From Granulicoccus phenolivorans DSM 17626 = NBRC 107789 = JCM 15570 (lineage in GTDB: Bacteria > Actinomycetota > Actinomycetes > Propionibacteriales > Propionibacteriaceae), in assembly GCF_000423085.1 (NCBI RefSeq), contig NZ_AUHH01000007.1:62001-126000 (forward strand): a stretch of 64,000 bases of DNA. Direction: 5' to 3'. The notes beneath the pieces were generated by a model. It was not told where the DNA came from. It did not search any database and saw nothing but the letters and a program-made list of their open reading frames with translations. The position numbers and the translations under genes are program-made. How positions within the stretch are numbered: the first letter of the stretch is position 1; each line of letters begins with the position of its first letter. Of this stretch, positions 8,294 to 17,465 are shown piece after piece.

Positions 8294-8527
8294 GGGACTC
8301 CTGAGAATGGGGGACAGCCAGCAGCCTAGGCAGCCACCCGGTCGCGTGCCGCAGCCGTGGCAGCGGAAACTGCCGCTCATGCTGGACAGATGTGAGACCG
8401 GACACAGGGTCCCGGCGCCTCCCCCCTCCCCTGCGGCACCGAACCGTCCCGATCCCTAGACTTGAAGGGCGCGACACCATCACAGCTGACGAGGCCAGTT
8501 GCCCCCGGGCGGGCCTGAGGGGTGCAG

Positions 8528-11290
8528 ATGACGAATCCGAAGTCGGCCGAACCGACCACCGACCTGATGGCCGACCACACCGCCGACCCGGTCGAGCGAC
8601 CCCATTCGCTGGCCGTTGCCGAGGTCACCACCGGCCTGGCGAGCACGCTCGAGGGGCTGACCAGCGCCGAGGCCGCGGCCCGACTGGAGCGCTTCGGCCC
8701 GAACAAACTGCCCGCGGGCAAGAAGGAATCGGCGCTGATGCGGCTGCTGCGGCAGTTCCACGATCCGATGATCTACGTCCTGATCGGCGCCGCGGTGCTG
8801 ACCGCACTGCTGGGCGAGGTCGTCGACACCATCGTGATCGCCGCGGTGGTGCTGATCAACGCGACCATCGGTTACCTCCAGGAGGGCAAGGCCGCCGATG
8901 CGCTGGAGGGCATCCGGAACATGCTCTCCCTCCATGCCCAGGTACGCCGCGACGGATCCTGGCACACGGTGGACGCCGAGGACCTGGTGCCCGGCGACGT
9001 GGTGCGGCTCAGTGCCGGCGACAAGGTGCCCGCCGATCTGCGGCTGACCAGCACCACCAATCTGCAGATCGAGGAGTCGGCGCTGACCGGGGAATCCCTC
9101 GCCGCCCACAAGAGCCCCGACCCCGTGGCCGCCGACGCCGGGGTCGGCGACCGCAGTTCGATGGCCTTCTCGGGCACCACCGTGGTGGCCGGGTCGGCCA
9201 TCGGGGTGGTCACCGGCACCGGGACCCACACCGAGATCGGCCACATCACCAACATGCTGGACGAGGTGGAGTCCCTGGAGACCCCGCTGGTCCGGCAGAT
9301 GTCGCAGTTCAGTCGGACCCTGTCGGTCATCGTGGTGATCATGGCAGTGGTGATGTTCGGCATCGCCTGGCTGTTGTACGAGCAGGAGACGATCGCGTCG
9401 CTGGTGATGGCGGCGATCAGTTTTGCCGTCGCGGCGATCCCGGAGGGTCTGCCGGCGGTGCTCACGATCACCCTGGCGCTCGGCGTCCAGCGGATGGCCA
9501 AGCGCAACGCGATCACCCGCCGGATGAACTCGGTGGAGACCCTCGGCTCGGTCACCGTGATCTGCTCGGACAAGACCGGCACGCTGACCCGCAACGAGAT
9601 GACCGTACGCTCGGTGGTCACCCGGCAGGGCTCGTACGCCGTGACCGGCACCGGGTATGCCCCCGAGGGGACGATCACCCGCGACGGCGCCGAGGTCGAC
9701 CCGGCCGATCACCCGGACGTGGTCGCCCTGGCGCGGGTGGCGGCGTACGCGAACGACTCCTCGGTCACCCAGGAAGGCGATGCCTGGGTGCTGTCCGGTG
9801 AGCCGACCGACGGCGGCCTGCGTACGTTCGGGCTGAAGGTTGGGTTCGGGGAATCCGAGGACCGGCTGGCCGCGGTGCCGTTCGATTCGGCGTACAAGTA
9901 CATGGCCACCCTCGATGACACCGACCTGCCCGACGGCAGCCACGCCCGGCTGATCCACCTCAAGGGGGCGCCGGATCGGCTGCTGGAACGCTGTGACCAC
10001 CAGCAGGCCCCCGGGCGGCCCGGCCTGCGGGCCGAGGACCTCGAGCCGCTGGACCGGGACTTCTGGGAACAGCAGATCGACGAGCTGAGCGCCCAGGGCC
10101 TGCGCGTGCTGGCGGCCGCGGTGCGGCGCTGGGAACCGGACACCCTCGAGCGGACCGATGTCGATGCCGGGGGCTTCGTCTTCCTCGGCCTGTACGGGAT
10201 CATCGACCCGCCCCGGGAGGAAGCGACGGCGGCGATCCGGGCCTGCCACGGCGCCGGAATCCGGGTGAAGATGATCACCGGCGACCATGCCGGCACGGCC
10301 TCGGCGATCGGCCGGGAGATGGGCATCGGGATCGGTAAGGAACCGATCTCCGGACCCGAGCTGGAGCAGGCCAGCGACGAGGAACTGCAGGTGCTGGCGC
10401 AGCGCCACGACGTGTTCGCGCGGACCAGTCCGGAGCACAAGTTGCGGCTGGTCAAGGCGCTGCAGGCCGACGGCGAGGTCGTCGCGATGACCGGCGACGG
10501 GGTGAACGACGCCCCGTCGTTGAAGCGGGCCGATATCGGCGTGGCGATGGGCATCAAGGGCACCGAGGCGACCAAGGATGCCGCCGACGTGGTGCTCGCC
10601 GACGACAACTTCGCAACCATCGAGCGTGCGGTGGAGATGGGCCGCACCATCTACGACAACCTGCAGAAGGCGATCATCTTCATCCTGCCGACCAACGGCG
10701 CGCAGGGGCTGATCATGTTGGTGGCGGTGCTGCTGGGCTGGACGCTGCCGCTGACTCCGGTCCAGGTGCTGTGGGTGAACACGATCACCGCGGTGACGCT
10801 GTCGCTGGCGCTGGCCTTCGAGCCGGCCGAGGCCGACATCATGAGCCGGCCGCCGCGCAAACCGGGTGGATCGATCCTGCCCGCGTGGGGCCTGATCCGG
10901 ATCGCCTACGTCTCCGTGCTGATCGGCGCCATCACCATCGTCGTGTTCATGGTCGGCATCCAGGTGCTGGACAAGGACCTGGCGGTGGCCCGGACCGTCG
11001 CGGTGAACACCCTGGTGGTCGGACAGATCTTTTATCTGTTCGCCAGCCGGTACGCCCGGGTCACCTCGCTGCGCAAGGAGTTGTTCACCACGAACCCGGT
11101 GTCCTGGCTCACCGTCGCGATCATGATCGTGCTGCAGTTGCTGTTCGTGTACGCCCCGTTCATGCACACCGCCTTCGCCTCGGCCTCGGTCCCGCTGTTC
11201 GACTGGCTGCCGTCGCTGCTGGCCGGGGTGGCGGTGTTCGTCGTGGTCGAGATCGACAAGCTGATCGTGCGGACCCGGCACAAAATGTGA
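8528..11290 (+). CDS. P-type cation-transporting ATPase (P2-type)
   Basis: 920 residues with the full P2-type layout: cation-ATPase N-terminal domain, TM helices, actuator loop with LTGES, TM4 PEGLP, and phosphorylation site [10 protein letters not shown] with D348. The nucleotide-binding domain follows, then [21 protein letters not shown] and six C-terminal TM helices. This class includes Ca2+/Mn2+/Mg2+ or Na+ pumps; the ion cannot be assigned from motifs alone. ATG 8528 has GAGGGG about 7 nt upstream; GTG 8522 is the alternative. The last eight codons (VRTRHKM and stop) form the first unit of a 26-bp tandem repeat. A TAGACT -10-like box is at 8457-8462. Confidence 0.9.
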   Translation: MTNPKSAEPTTDLMADHTADPVERPHSLAVAEVTTGLASTLEGLTSAEAAARLERFGPNKLPAGKKESALMRLLRQFHDPMIYVLIGAAVLTALLGEVVDTIVIAAVVLINATIGYLQEGKAADALEGIRNMLSLHAQVRRDGSWHTVDAEDLVPGDVVRLSAGDKVPADLRLTSTTNLQIEESALTGESLAAHKSPDPVAADAGVGDRSSMAFSGTTVVAGSAIGVVTGTGTHTEIGHITNMLDEVESLETPLVRQMSQFSRTLSVIVVIMAVVMFGIAWLLYEQETIASLVMAAISFAVAAIPEGLPAVLTITLALGVQRMAKRNAITRRMNSVETLGSVTVICSDKTGTLTRNEMTVRSVVTRQGSYAVTGTGYAPEGTITRDGAEVDPADHPDVVALARVAAYANDSSVTQEGDAWVLSGEPTDGGLRTFGLKVGFGESEDRLAAVPFDSAYKYMATLDDTDLPDGSHARLIHLKGAPDRLLERCDHQQAPGRPGLRAEDLEPLDRDFWEQQIDELSAQGLRVLAAAVRRWEPDTLERTDVDAGGFVFLGLYGIIDPPREEATAAIRACHGAGIRVKMITGDHAGTASAIGREMGIGIGKEPISGPELEQASDEELQVLAQRHDVFARTSPEHKLRLVKALQADGEVVAMTGDGVNDAPSLKRADIGVAMGIKGTEATKDAADVVLADDNFATIERAVEMGRTIYDNLQKAIIFILPTNGAQGLIMLVAVLLGWTLPLTPVQVLWVNTITAVTLSLALAFEPAEADIMSRPPRKPGGSILPAWGLIRIAYVSVLIGAITIVVFMVGIQVLDKDLAVARTVAVNTLVVGQIFYLFASRYARVTSLRKELFTTNPVSWLTVAIMIVLQLLFVYAPFMHTAFASASVPLFDWLPSLLAGVAVFVVVEIDKLIVRTRHKM

Positions 11291-11360
11291 ACGTGCGGAC
11301 CCGGCACAAAATGTGAACGTGCGGACCCGGCACAGAATGTGAACGTGCGGACCCCGCAAC
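11266..11360 (+). repeat. 26-bp tandem repeat, 3.6 copies, overlapping the ATPase stop
   Basis: Units start at 11266, 11292, 11318 and 11344. Units 1 and 2 are identical, unit 3 has one substitution (cacagaatg for cacaaaatg), and unit 4 breaks off after about 16 bp. Each unit contains GTGC ggacccg GCAC, a short inverted repeat, followed by aaaatgtgaac. The first unit encodes the end of the ATPase, including its TGA. Nothing else is recognised between here and the PBP promoter. Confidence 0.9.
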
Positions 11361-11484
11361 GTGTGCGTGGCGGAGCCGGGCACACTGAGGGCACAGCGGT
11401 ACCCTGAGGTAACGATTCGGGACCGGCCGCCGATGGAGCGGCCCCGGGAACGTGTTACGGATTGATCGGCTTGATCCGGACACA

Positions 11485-11490
11485 TACCGT
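11485..11490 (+). promoter_or_regulatory. -10 box for leaderless PBP mRNA
   Basis: TACCGT ends 6 nt before the ATG at 11497 and supports that start over GTG 11452. Confidence 0.5.
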
Positions 11491-11496
11491 GTAGGC

Positions 11497-13692
11497 ATGT
11501 CTCCGGGTTCGCGCATGCTGCTACGCAACTTGGGTCGCTTCGGTTCGCGACTCGCCCTGTTCATCGTCGTCAGCATTTTTGCTGGCGTCCTGGTGGCCGC
11601 ACTGTTCATCCCGGCGGCCGGCATGATGGCCCAGGCGGCCCAGACGGTCTCCAGCGGCATGGATACCGTCCCCGCGGAGCTGGAAACCCCGCCGCAGTCG
11701 GAGAAGTCGACGGTCTACCTGTCCACCGGTGAGGTGCTGGCCGAGTTCTACGACGAGAACCGCACCTACAAGCCGCTGAGCGAGATCGCTCCGGTGATGC
11801 GGCAGGCGCAGATCGCGATCGAGGACCACCGCTATTACGAGCACGGCGCGATCGACACCCGGGCCACCATGCGCGCGCTGGTCCGCAACACTTCTTCCAC
11901 CGGCGGTACGCAGGGCGGCTCCTCGATCACGCAGCAGTACGTGAAGATGGTCCAGGTCGAAACCGCGGCGCAGAACGGTGACAAGCAGGGGGTCGCGAAG
12001 GCCCAGGAGCAGTCGATGTCCCGCAAGATCCAGGAGTTGCGGTACGCCGTGGCCCTGGAGAAGCGGCTGAGCAAGGACGACATCCTGGAGCGCTACCTGA
12101 ACATCGCCTATTACGGCGACGGCTCCTACGGGGTCGAGTCGGCGGCCCATCATTACTTCAACACCACCGCGAAGGACCTCACCCTCGACCAGGCCGCACT
12201 GCTGGCCGGCATGGTGCAGAATCCGGTCGCGACCGACCCGGTCAACTACCCCCGGGTGTCCCTGGAGCGCCGCAACGTGGTGCTGAACCGGATGGCCGAG
12301 CTGAATGTGGTGTCCGCCGAGGACGCCGCCACGGCCCGGCAGGTCGGGTTCGACAAGTCCAAGGTCCAGCCCAACCGCAATGGCTGTGTCTCGACCCGCT
12401 ACCCGTTCCTGTGCGACTACGTGAAGCGGGAGTTGGAGAACACCCCGGGTCTGGGCGCGACCAAGGCCGAGCGGCGCAACACGCTGAACCGGGGTGGGTT
12501 GCAGATCCACACCCAGATCGACCCGCGGACCCAGGATGCGGCCCAGGCCGCGATCGACAAGGTGTTCGATCCGAAAGATCCGGTCATTTCGACCACGACA
12601 ATGGTCCAGCCGGGCACCGGGCTGATCCTGGCGATGGCGCAGAGCCGGCCGGTGATGGGCAACGACCAGGCGGCCGGGAACACCTACTACAACTACGCCG
12701 CACCGGGCCCGGGCAACGAGGTCGACATGGGCGGCGCCGAGGGCTATCAGGCCGGATCCACCTTCAAGGCCTTCACCATGGCTGCCGCGCTGGAGAAGGG
12801 GATCCCGATCTCGAAGACCTACGACGCGGCAGAGCGGATGCAGTTCGGCGGGACGACCTTCACCTCCTGTTCCGGTCCCTTCAAGAGCGGCCCCTGGGAG
12901 CCGGCCAACTCCACCGGCCACAACGGAGTGATGGACATGCGGACCGCCGCGATGTGGTCGGTGAACACCTACTTCGTTCAGCTGGAGCGCGAAACCGGGA
13001 TCTGTGAGACCACGCGGATGGCCCAGCGCCTGGGGGTGGAGTTGCAGGACGTCAACGGCGTTTCGCCGGACAACTTCCCGTCGTTCACCCTCGGCGCCTC
13101 CGAGGTCGCCCCGATGCAGATGGCCGAGGCGTACGCGACCTTCGCCTCCGGCGGGATTCACTGCAACCCGGTGATCCTGCAGCAGGTGACCAAGAAGGAC
13201 GGCACCGAGATTCCGGTCTCCAACGCAGACTGCAAGCGGGTGATGGACGAGCGGGTGGCCAATGGGATGAACTCGATCCTCCAGTCGGTGATCGAGCAGG
13301 GCACCGGTACCCGGGCCCGGGTCTCGGGGGGATACCCCCAGGCGGGCAAGACCGGCACGATCGACGACAACCAGGCCGTCTGGTTCGCCGGCTACACCCC
13401 GGAGGTCGCCGCGGTGTCGATGATCGCGATCGACAAGACCCACCCGTACTGGAAGTCCGAGCAGTGGCGGCGGTCCACCCCGAGCCTGAAGGGCATCCGG
13501 TTGCCGGCCAGCAACACCTACCTGGAGGGCTCCGGCGGCGGTGACGCCGGCCAGGACCTGTGGCGTCCGGCGATGACCGAGGCGCTCAAGGGCAAACCGC
13601 GGACCGGTTTCGGTCGGGTCGACCCGAAGGTCCAGGGGCAGGGGCAGAATCCCCCGGCAGCCTCGCCGAGCAGCTCCCGGTCACCCGGCTGA
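11497..13692 (+). CDS. Bifunctional class A penicillin-binding protein (PonA-like)
   Basis: 731 residues. A short cytoplasmic N-terminus and one TM helix (about 18-42) precede a GT51 glycosyltransferase domain (about 75-260) with the catalytic Glu in IEDHRYYEHG (E109) and the QGGSSITQQ motif. The transpeptidase domain (about 350-650) has SxxK as STFK (S421), SxN as SVN, and KTGT. It polymerises and cross-links peptidoglycan at the outer face of the membrane. The tail is Pro/Gln/Ser-rich. ATG 11497 is favoured by a TANNNT box 6 nt upstream. A class A PBP near the origin resembles the mycobacterial ponA1 neighbourhood. Confidence 0.92.
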   Translation: MSPGSRMLLRNLGRFGSRLALFIVVSIFAGVLVAALFIPAAGMMAQAAQTVSSGMDTVPAELETPPQSEKSTVYLSTGEVLAEFYDENRTYKPLSEIAPVMRQAQIAIEDHRYYEHGAIDTRATMRALVRNTSSTGGTQGGSSITQQYVKMVQVETAAQNGDKQGVAKAQEQSMSRKIQELRYAVALEKRLSKDDILERYLNIAYYGDGSYGVESAAHHYFNTTAKDLTLDQAALLAGMVQNPVATDPVNYPRVSLERRNVVLNRMAELNVVSAEDAATARQVGFDKSKVQPNRNGCVSTRYPFLCDYVKRELENTPGLGATKAERRNTLNRGGLQIHTQIDPRTQDAAQAAIDKVFDPKDPVISTTTMVQPGTGLILAMAQSRPVMGNDQAAGNTYYNYAAPGPGNEVDMGGAEGYQAGSTFKAFTMAAALEKGIPISKTYDAAERMQFGGTTFTSCSGPFKSGPWEPANSTGHNGVMDMRTAAMWSVNTYFVQLERETGICETTRMAQRLGVELQDVNGVSPDNFPSFTLGASEVAPMQMAEAYATFASGGIHCNPVILQQVTKKDGTEIPVSNADCKRVMDERVANGMNSILQSVIEQGTGTRARVSGGYPQAGKTGTIDDNQAVWFAGYTPEVAAVSMIAIDKTHPYWKSEQWRRSTPSLKGIRLPASNTYLEGSGGGDAGQDLWRPAMTEALKGKPRTGFGRVDPKVQGQGQNPPAASPSSSRSPG

Positions 13693-13757
13693 ATCAGCGT
13701 TCACTTTTCTGCGTGAGGCTATTCCGTCGGCGTTGAATTTCTGCGAAGGTTAGGGTC

Positions 13758-14933
13758 ATGTCAAACAAGATCATCATCGTCGATGGCGCCCGCACCCCGG
13801 TCGGGAGCTTCGGGAGTGCGCTGAAGGACGTTCCCGCGCACGAACTGGGCGCCGCCGCGGCCAAGGCCGCGCTGGAGCGGTCCGGCGTCGCCGCCGACGA
13901 CATCCAGGAAGTGGTGATGGGCTGCGTGGGTCAGGTCGGCCCGGACGCCTACCTCGCTCGCCGGGTTGCGCTGGCCGCAGACCTGCCGACCAGCGTGCCG
14001 GCGCTGACGGTGAACCGGCTGTGCGGCTCCGGCCTGCAGGCGGTCTGGTCGGCCGCCCAGGAGATGCAGTGGAGCGGCCTGGACCTCACCCTCGCCGGTG
14101 GCGCGGAGAACATGAGCCGGGTCCCGTTCAATGATTTCAACGCCCGCGACGGGTATCGCCTGGGCAATCACACCCTGGTCGACGGCACCCTGGGGCTGCT
14201 GACCGATCCGTTCTACAACATCCACATGGGCGTCACCGCGGAGAATGTGGCCGAGCGTTACCACGTGACCCGCGAGGAGCAGGACGAGTTCGCCCTGGAG
14301 TCGCAGCGCCGGGCCGTCACCGAGGCCGCCGCGGCCGCGTTCGCCGAAGAGATGATCAGCATCACCACCCCGGGCCGCAAGCCGGTCGAGGTCACCACCG
14401 ACGAGCACCCCAAGCCGGACACCACCTTGGAGAAGCTGGCCAAGCTGCGTCCCGCGTTCGTCAAGGACGGCACCGTCACCGCCGGTAACGCGTCGGGGAT
14501 CAACGATGCCGGTGCCGCGATGGTGCTGGCCTCGGAGAAGGCGGTCGCCGAGCGCGGGCTGAAGGGCCTGGTCAGCATCGAGGAGGTCGTGGTTGCAGCG
14601 CTGGAGCCGGAGATCATGGGGTACGCCCCCGTCCCGGCCCTGGCCAAGTTGTGGGAGCGTACCGGGATGGTGCCCGCCGACATCGACGTCTTCGAGGTGA
14701 ACGAGGCCTTCGCTGCCCAAGCGGTCGCGGTCGTGCGGGACGCGAAGCTGGATCCCGAGCGGGTCAACCCGTACGGTGGCGCGATCGCGCTGGGTCACCC
14801 GATCGGTGCCACGGCAGCGATCCTGACCCTGCGGGCGGCCAAGTTCCTCGTCCGGGAGGACAAGGAGCACGCTGTGGTGACGATGTGCATCGGTGGCGGG
14901 CAGGCCCTGGCCGCCCTGCTGCGCCGCTACTGA
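13758..14933 (+). CDS. Acetyl-CoA C-acetyltransferase (thiolase)
   Basis: 391 residues, the standard thiolase II length. Nucleophile Cys89 lies in NRLCGSGLQAV, His347 in ALGHPIGATAA, and the second catalytic Cys377 in CIGGGQALA. It catalyses reversible condensation/thiolysis of acetyl-CoA and acetoacetyl-CoA in fatty acid or ketone metabolism. A monocistronic gene: the PBP ends 65 nt upstream, and a hairpin followed by actcttt lies just downstream. The ATG at 13758 has gaagg 11-15 nt upstream and gttagggt directly before it. Confidence 0.93.
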   Translation: MSNKIIIVDGARTPVGSFGSALKDVPAHELGAAAAKAALERSGVAADDIQEVVMGCVGQVGPDAYLARRVALAADLPTSVPALTVNRLCGSGLQAVWSAAQEMQWSGLDLTLAGGAENMSRVPFNDFNARDGYRLGNHTLVDGTLGLLTDPFYNIHMGVTAENVAERYHVTREEQDEFALESQRRAVTEAAAAAFAEEMISITTPGRKPVEVTTDEHPKPDTTLEKLAKLRPAFVKDGTVTAGNASGINDAGAAMVLASEKAVAERGLKGLVSIEEVVVAALEPEIMGYAPVPALAKLWERTGMVPADIDVFEVNEAFAAQAVAVVRDAKLDPERVNPYGGAIALGHPIGATAAILTLRAAKFLVREDKEHAVVTMCIGGGQALAALLRRY

Positions 14934-14963
14934 GTTCCGGTACGCCGCTGGTCGGTACGCCTC

Positions 14964-15001
14964 CACTGCCTGTCGCCCTGCGTGGCGGGCAGTGACTCTT
15001 T
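14964..15001 (+). terminator. Hairpin terminator after the thiolase gene
   Basis: CACTGCC (14964-14970) and CGCC (14974-14977) pair with GGCG (14984-14987) and GGCAGTG (14988-14994) with a 3-nt bulge. The stem is followed by actcttt, a short U-run on the plus strand. Confidence 0.65.
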
Positions 15002-15040
15002 CGGGGAGAGTGCGTTTCGGGGAGGACCGGTTTGGGTGCG

Positions 15041-15905
15041 GTGTTCGCGGGCCGGCCTCGGGGCGCGCGGGCCGGCGTCGGGGCGCGCGGGCGCGCGTCG
15101 GAGTTCGCGGGCGGGCCTCGGAGTTCGCGGGCGGGCCTCGGAGTCCGCGGGCGGGCCTCGGAGTTCGCAGGCCGCCATCCGGCCCGCGGGCCCTGCAGGA
15201 ACCGCGCACTCCACCCGCGCCCGCGAGCTGCACGAGGACCCGCGAAAACCCCCAAGAGCTCCCGACCCCGACGGCTGCACCAGGCCGACGAACGAGCCTG
15301 GGAAGGCCACCAGCGACGCAACCTGGGTGTTCGCGGGCGGCCGCCGGAGTGCGCAGGCCGCCATCCGGCCCGCTGGCCCTGCAGGAACCGCGCACTCCAC
15401 CCGAGCCCGCCGGCTGCGCGAAGACCCGCGAAAACCCCAAGAGCTCCCGACCCGAGGGCTGCACCAGGCCGACGAGCACCGAGGAAGGCCACCAGCGACG
15501 CAACCTGGGTGTTCGCGGGCGAGCCTCGGAGTCCGCGGGCGAGCCTCGGAGTTCGCAGGCGAGCCTCGGAGTTCGCAGGCCGCCATCGGGCCCGCGGGCC
15601 CTGCAGGAACCGCGTACTGAATCCGGGCCCGCCAGCTGCGCGAGGACCCGCGAAAACACCAGAAGCTCCCGACCCCGAGAGCTGCACCAGGCCGACGAGC
15701 GAGCTGAGGATGGCCACCAGCGACGCAACTTGTCTGTTCGCGGGCCGGCCTCGGAGTTCGCGGCCGAGCCTTGGAATGCGCGAGCCGCCATCCGGCGCGC
15801 GGGCCCTGCAGGACCCGCGTACTCGATCGGGGCCAGCCGACCGCACCACGACCCGCACATGCACCATGGAGCGTTGCCCCGGGGCTGCGCCAGGGCGGAC
15901 GACCG
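15041..15905. repeat. Nested intergenic repeat array: four units with variable numbers of 20-bp sub-repeats
   Basis: The 14934-16008 gap is filled mainly by four tandem units. Each begins with a run of 20-bp sub-repeats (type GAGTTCGCGGGCGGGCCTCG) and continues with a constant block of 142-146 bp. Unit 1: 15041-15326 (7 sub-repeats). Unit 2: 15327-15508 (2). Unit 3: 15509-15733 (4). Unit 4: 15734 to about 15905 (3, with a more diverged block). Each constant block holds a palindromic core around CCTGCAGG. Unit lengths of 286, 182 and 225 do not keep one reading frame, so the long open frames crossing the array are composition artefacts. A diverged fifth copy lies near 30.8 kb. Confidence 0.9.
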
Positions 15906-16008
15906 CCGGTTTCGGTTTCCGACCCGGCGGCACTACTGTGCGCAGTGTCAGGGGAACCGGGTCGCGTGTGAGGTCGGGAGCGCGACCGATCGACGCACCC
16001 GAAAGCCG

Positions 16009-17322
16009 ATGCCCATGAGTTCCGCGGATTCCGCACGCCCTGCGCCCGCCTTTGCTTCCCCCACCCCGGACGCTTCCCCCACCCCGGACGCTTCCCCCAC
16101 CCCAGACGCCTCCCCCACCCCGAACCCGAGCGACACCCCCCGGACCAGCCTGATCCGGACCGGCGGCTGGCCGTTCCTGATCACCAGCTTCATCGGCCGG
16201 GTCCCGGCGTCCACCCTGCAGTTGGGTCTGCTGTTGTACGTCAGCGCGTCCGGCCTGGGGCTGGGTCTGGGCGGTCTGACCATCGCCGCGATCGGGATCG
16301 GATCGGCCCTGAGTGCCCCGATGATCGGGCGACTGGCCGACCGCTACGGCCCGCTGCCGGTGATCGCGAGCTGCACCGTCATCCAGGTGCTGGGACTGCT
16401 CGGCATCTACACCGCGGTCAATGGCGGCGCCGGCGCACCGGTCGTGCTCGGGTGCGCCGCGGTGGTCGGCTTCGCCAATCCGCAGACCGGACCGATCGCG
16501 CGGGCGCACTGGTCCCGACTGGCCCGCCAGCACCGCACCCCGGACCTGATCCGGACCGCCCTGGGGTACGAGAGCGCGGTCGATGAACTGGGATTCATCC
16601 TCGGTCCGGTGCTGGCCAGTCTGCTGGTCGGCCTGCTGGGTCCGAACCCGGCCCTGTGGGTGATGCTGGCGTTCACCGTGCTGGGTCAGGGCCTGTTCCT
16701 GGCGTACCTGGCCACCCGCCGCAACACCCGTACGCCGCGCGAGACCACCTCCCCCGAAGGCGAACGGATCCGGCTGCCGTGGGCGGCGATGTGGTCCCCG
16801 GTGCTCAGCGTGTTCGCCGCCGGGACCACCTTCGGAGCCACCCAGACCGCCCTCACCGCGGTCTTCGATGAGCGCGGTCGCCCGGAGCTGACCGGCCTGG
16901 TCTACGGCTGCGTCGGGGTGGGCAGCGCGATCGCCAGTCTGCTCGTCGTCCGGCTGTCGCCCCGGGTGCCGCTGGGCGTACGGGTGCTGGGGGGCGGGGT
17001 CCTGGTCCTGATCGGCGGGCTGGCGATGATGACCCTGCCCGCGGTCGGCCCCGCGATCGCGATCAGCATCCTGCTGGGGCTGGGGGTGGGCAGCATTATC
17101 GTGAGCTCCTACACCCGGATGGAGCAGATCGCCCCCAGTCGCCGCCTGTCCTCGATGATGACGCTGCTGGCGACCGGGCTCACTCTGGGGATCTCGGCCG
17201 GTGCCGCGGTCGCCGGCTGGCTGGCCCGCGAGCCCGCGCACGGCTTCTGGCCGACCGCCGTGGCCGGCGTACTCGCGATCGTGGCGGGAGTGTCGTTCCG
17301 GTTCGGCCGGGCCCGGGACTGA
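16009..17322 (+). CDS. Major facilitator superfamily transporter
   Basis: 437 residues with about 12 hydrophobic helices and an MFS loop 2-3 motif (GRLADRYGPLPV). The cytoplasmic N-terminus is unusual, with four near-identical SPTPDA repeats (18-bp repeats, 16053-16124). Drug/metabolite efflux is the usual role of such orphan actinobacterial MFS proteins, but the substrate is unknown. Start is ATG 16009 or ATG 16015. The frame stays open far upstream through the repeat array, which is not considered coding. A possible promoter (TACTGT, 15934-15939) would give a leader of about 65 nt. Confidence 0.83.
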   Translation: MPMSSADSARPAPAFASPTPDASPTPDASPTPDASPTPNPSDTPRTSLIRTGGWPFLITSFIGRVPASTLQLGLLLYVSASGLGLGLGGLTIAAIGIGSALSAPMIGRLADRYGPLPVIASCTVIQVLGLLGIYTAVNGGAGAPVVLGCAAVVGFANPQTGPIARAHWSRLARQHRTPDLIRTALGYESAVDELGFILGPVLASLLVGLLGPNPALWVMLAFTVLGQGLFLAYLATRRNTRTPRETTSPEGERIRLPWAAMWSPVLSVFAAGTTFGATQTALTAVFDERGRPELTGLVYGCVGVGSAIASLLVVRLSPRVPLGVRVLGGGVLVLIGGLAMMTLPAVGPAIAISILLGLGVGSIIVSSYTRMEQIAPSRRLSSMMTLLATGLTLGISAGAAVAGWLAREPAHGFWPTAVAGVLAIVAGVSFRFGRARD

Positions 17323-17411
17323 TCCGGATTTTCGGCGGCGGACCGGGCCGGCCGTTCATCTGCCCGCCATAGTAAGGACAACCTACTGAGCGGTGGCGCT
17401 CACAGTTCGCT

Positions 17412-17430
17412 GACAGGCTTTCGGCCTGTC
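17412..17430 (+). other. Stem-loop in the gap before the phosphoesterase gene
   Basis: GACAGGC (17412-17418) and GCCTGTC (17424-17430) form a 7-bp stem with loop tttcg, 35 nt before the ATG at 17466. It may be a weak terminator for the MFS gene or a 5'-UTR structure of the downstream mRNA; the sequence does not decide. Confidence 0.5.
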
Positions 17431-17465
17431 TCAGCCTCGAGCTGCTCTTCCCCGAAAGGAATCCG

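Noticed and set aside
8480-11485. Very long antisense ORF across the P-type ATPase and similar antisense ORFs elsewhere (for example opposite rplI, the FACL and FHA genes)
   Set aside because: They are mirror frames of well-supported genes, His/Arg/Gly/Gln-rich, with no start signals or domain motifs.
11452-11496. Upstream GTG start for the PBP
   Set aside because: The ATG at 11497 has a TANNNT box at leaderless distance and gives a normal short cytoplasmic tail; the extra 15 residues would overlap the promoter.
15041-15905. CRISPR array
   Set aside because: Sub-repeats are directly adjacent with no unique spacers, constant blocks are near-identical to each other, and no cas gene is present.
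14893-16008. Long open reading frames on both strands through the repeat array, including one continuous with the MFS transporter
   Set aside because: Stop codons are rare at this GC content. Repeat unit lengths shift the frame between units and the translations are Arg/Gly/Pro-rich without domain features, so the MFS start was placed at 16009.
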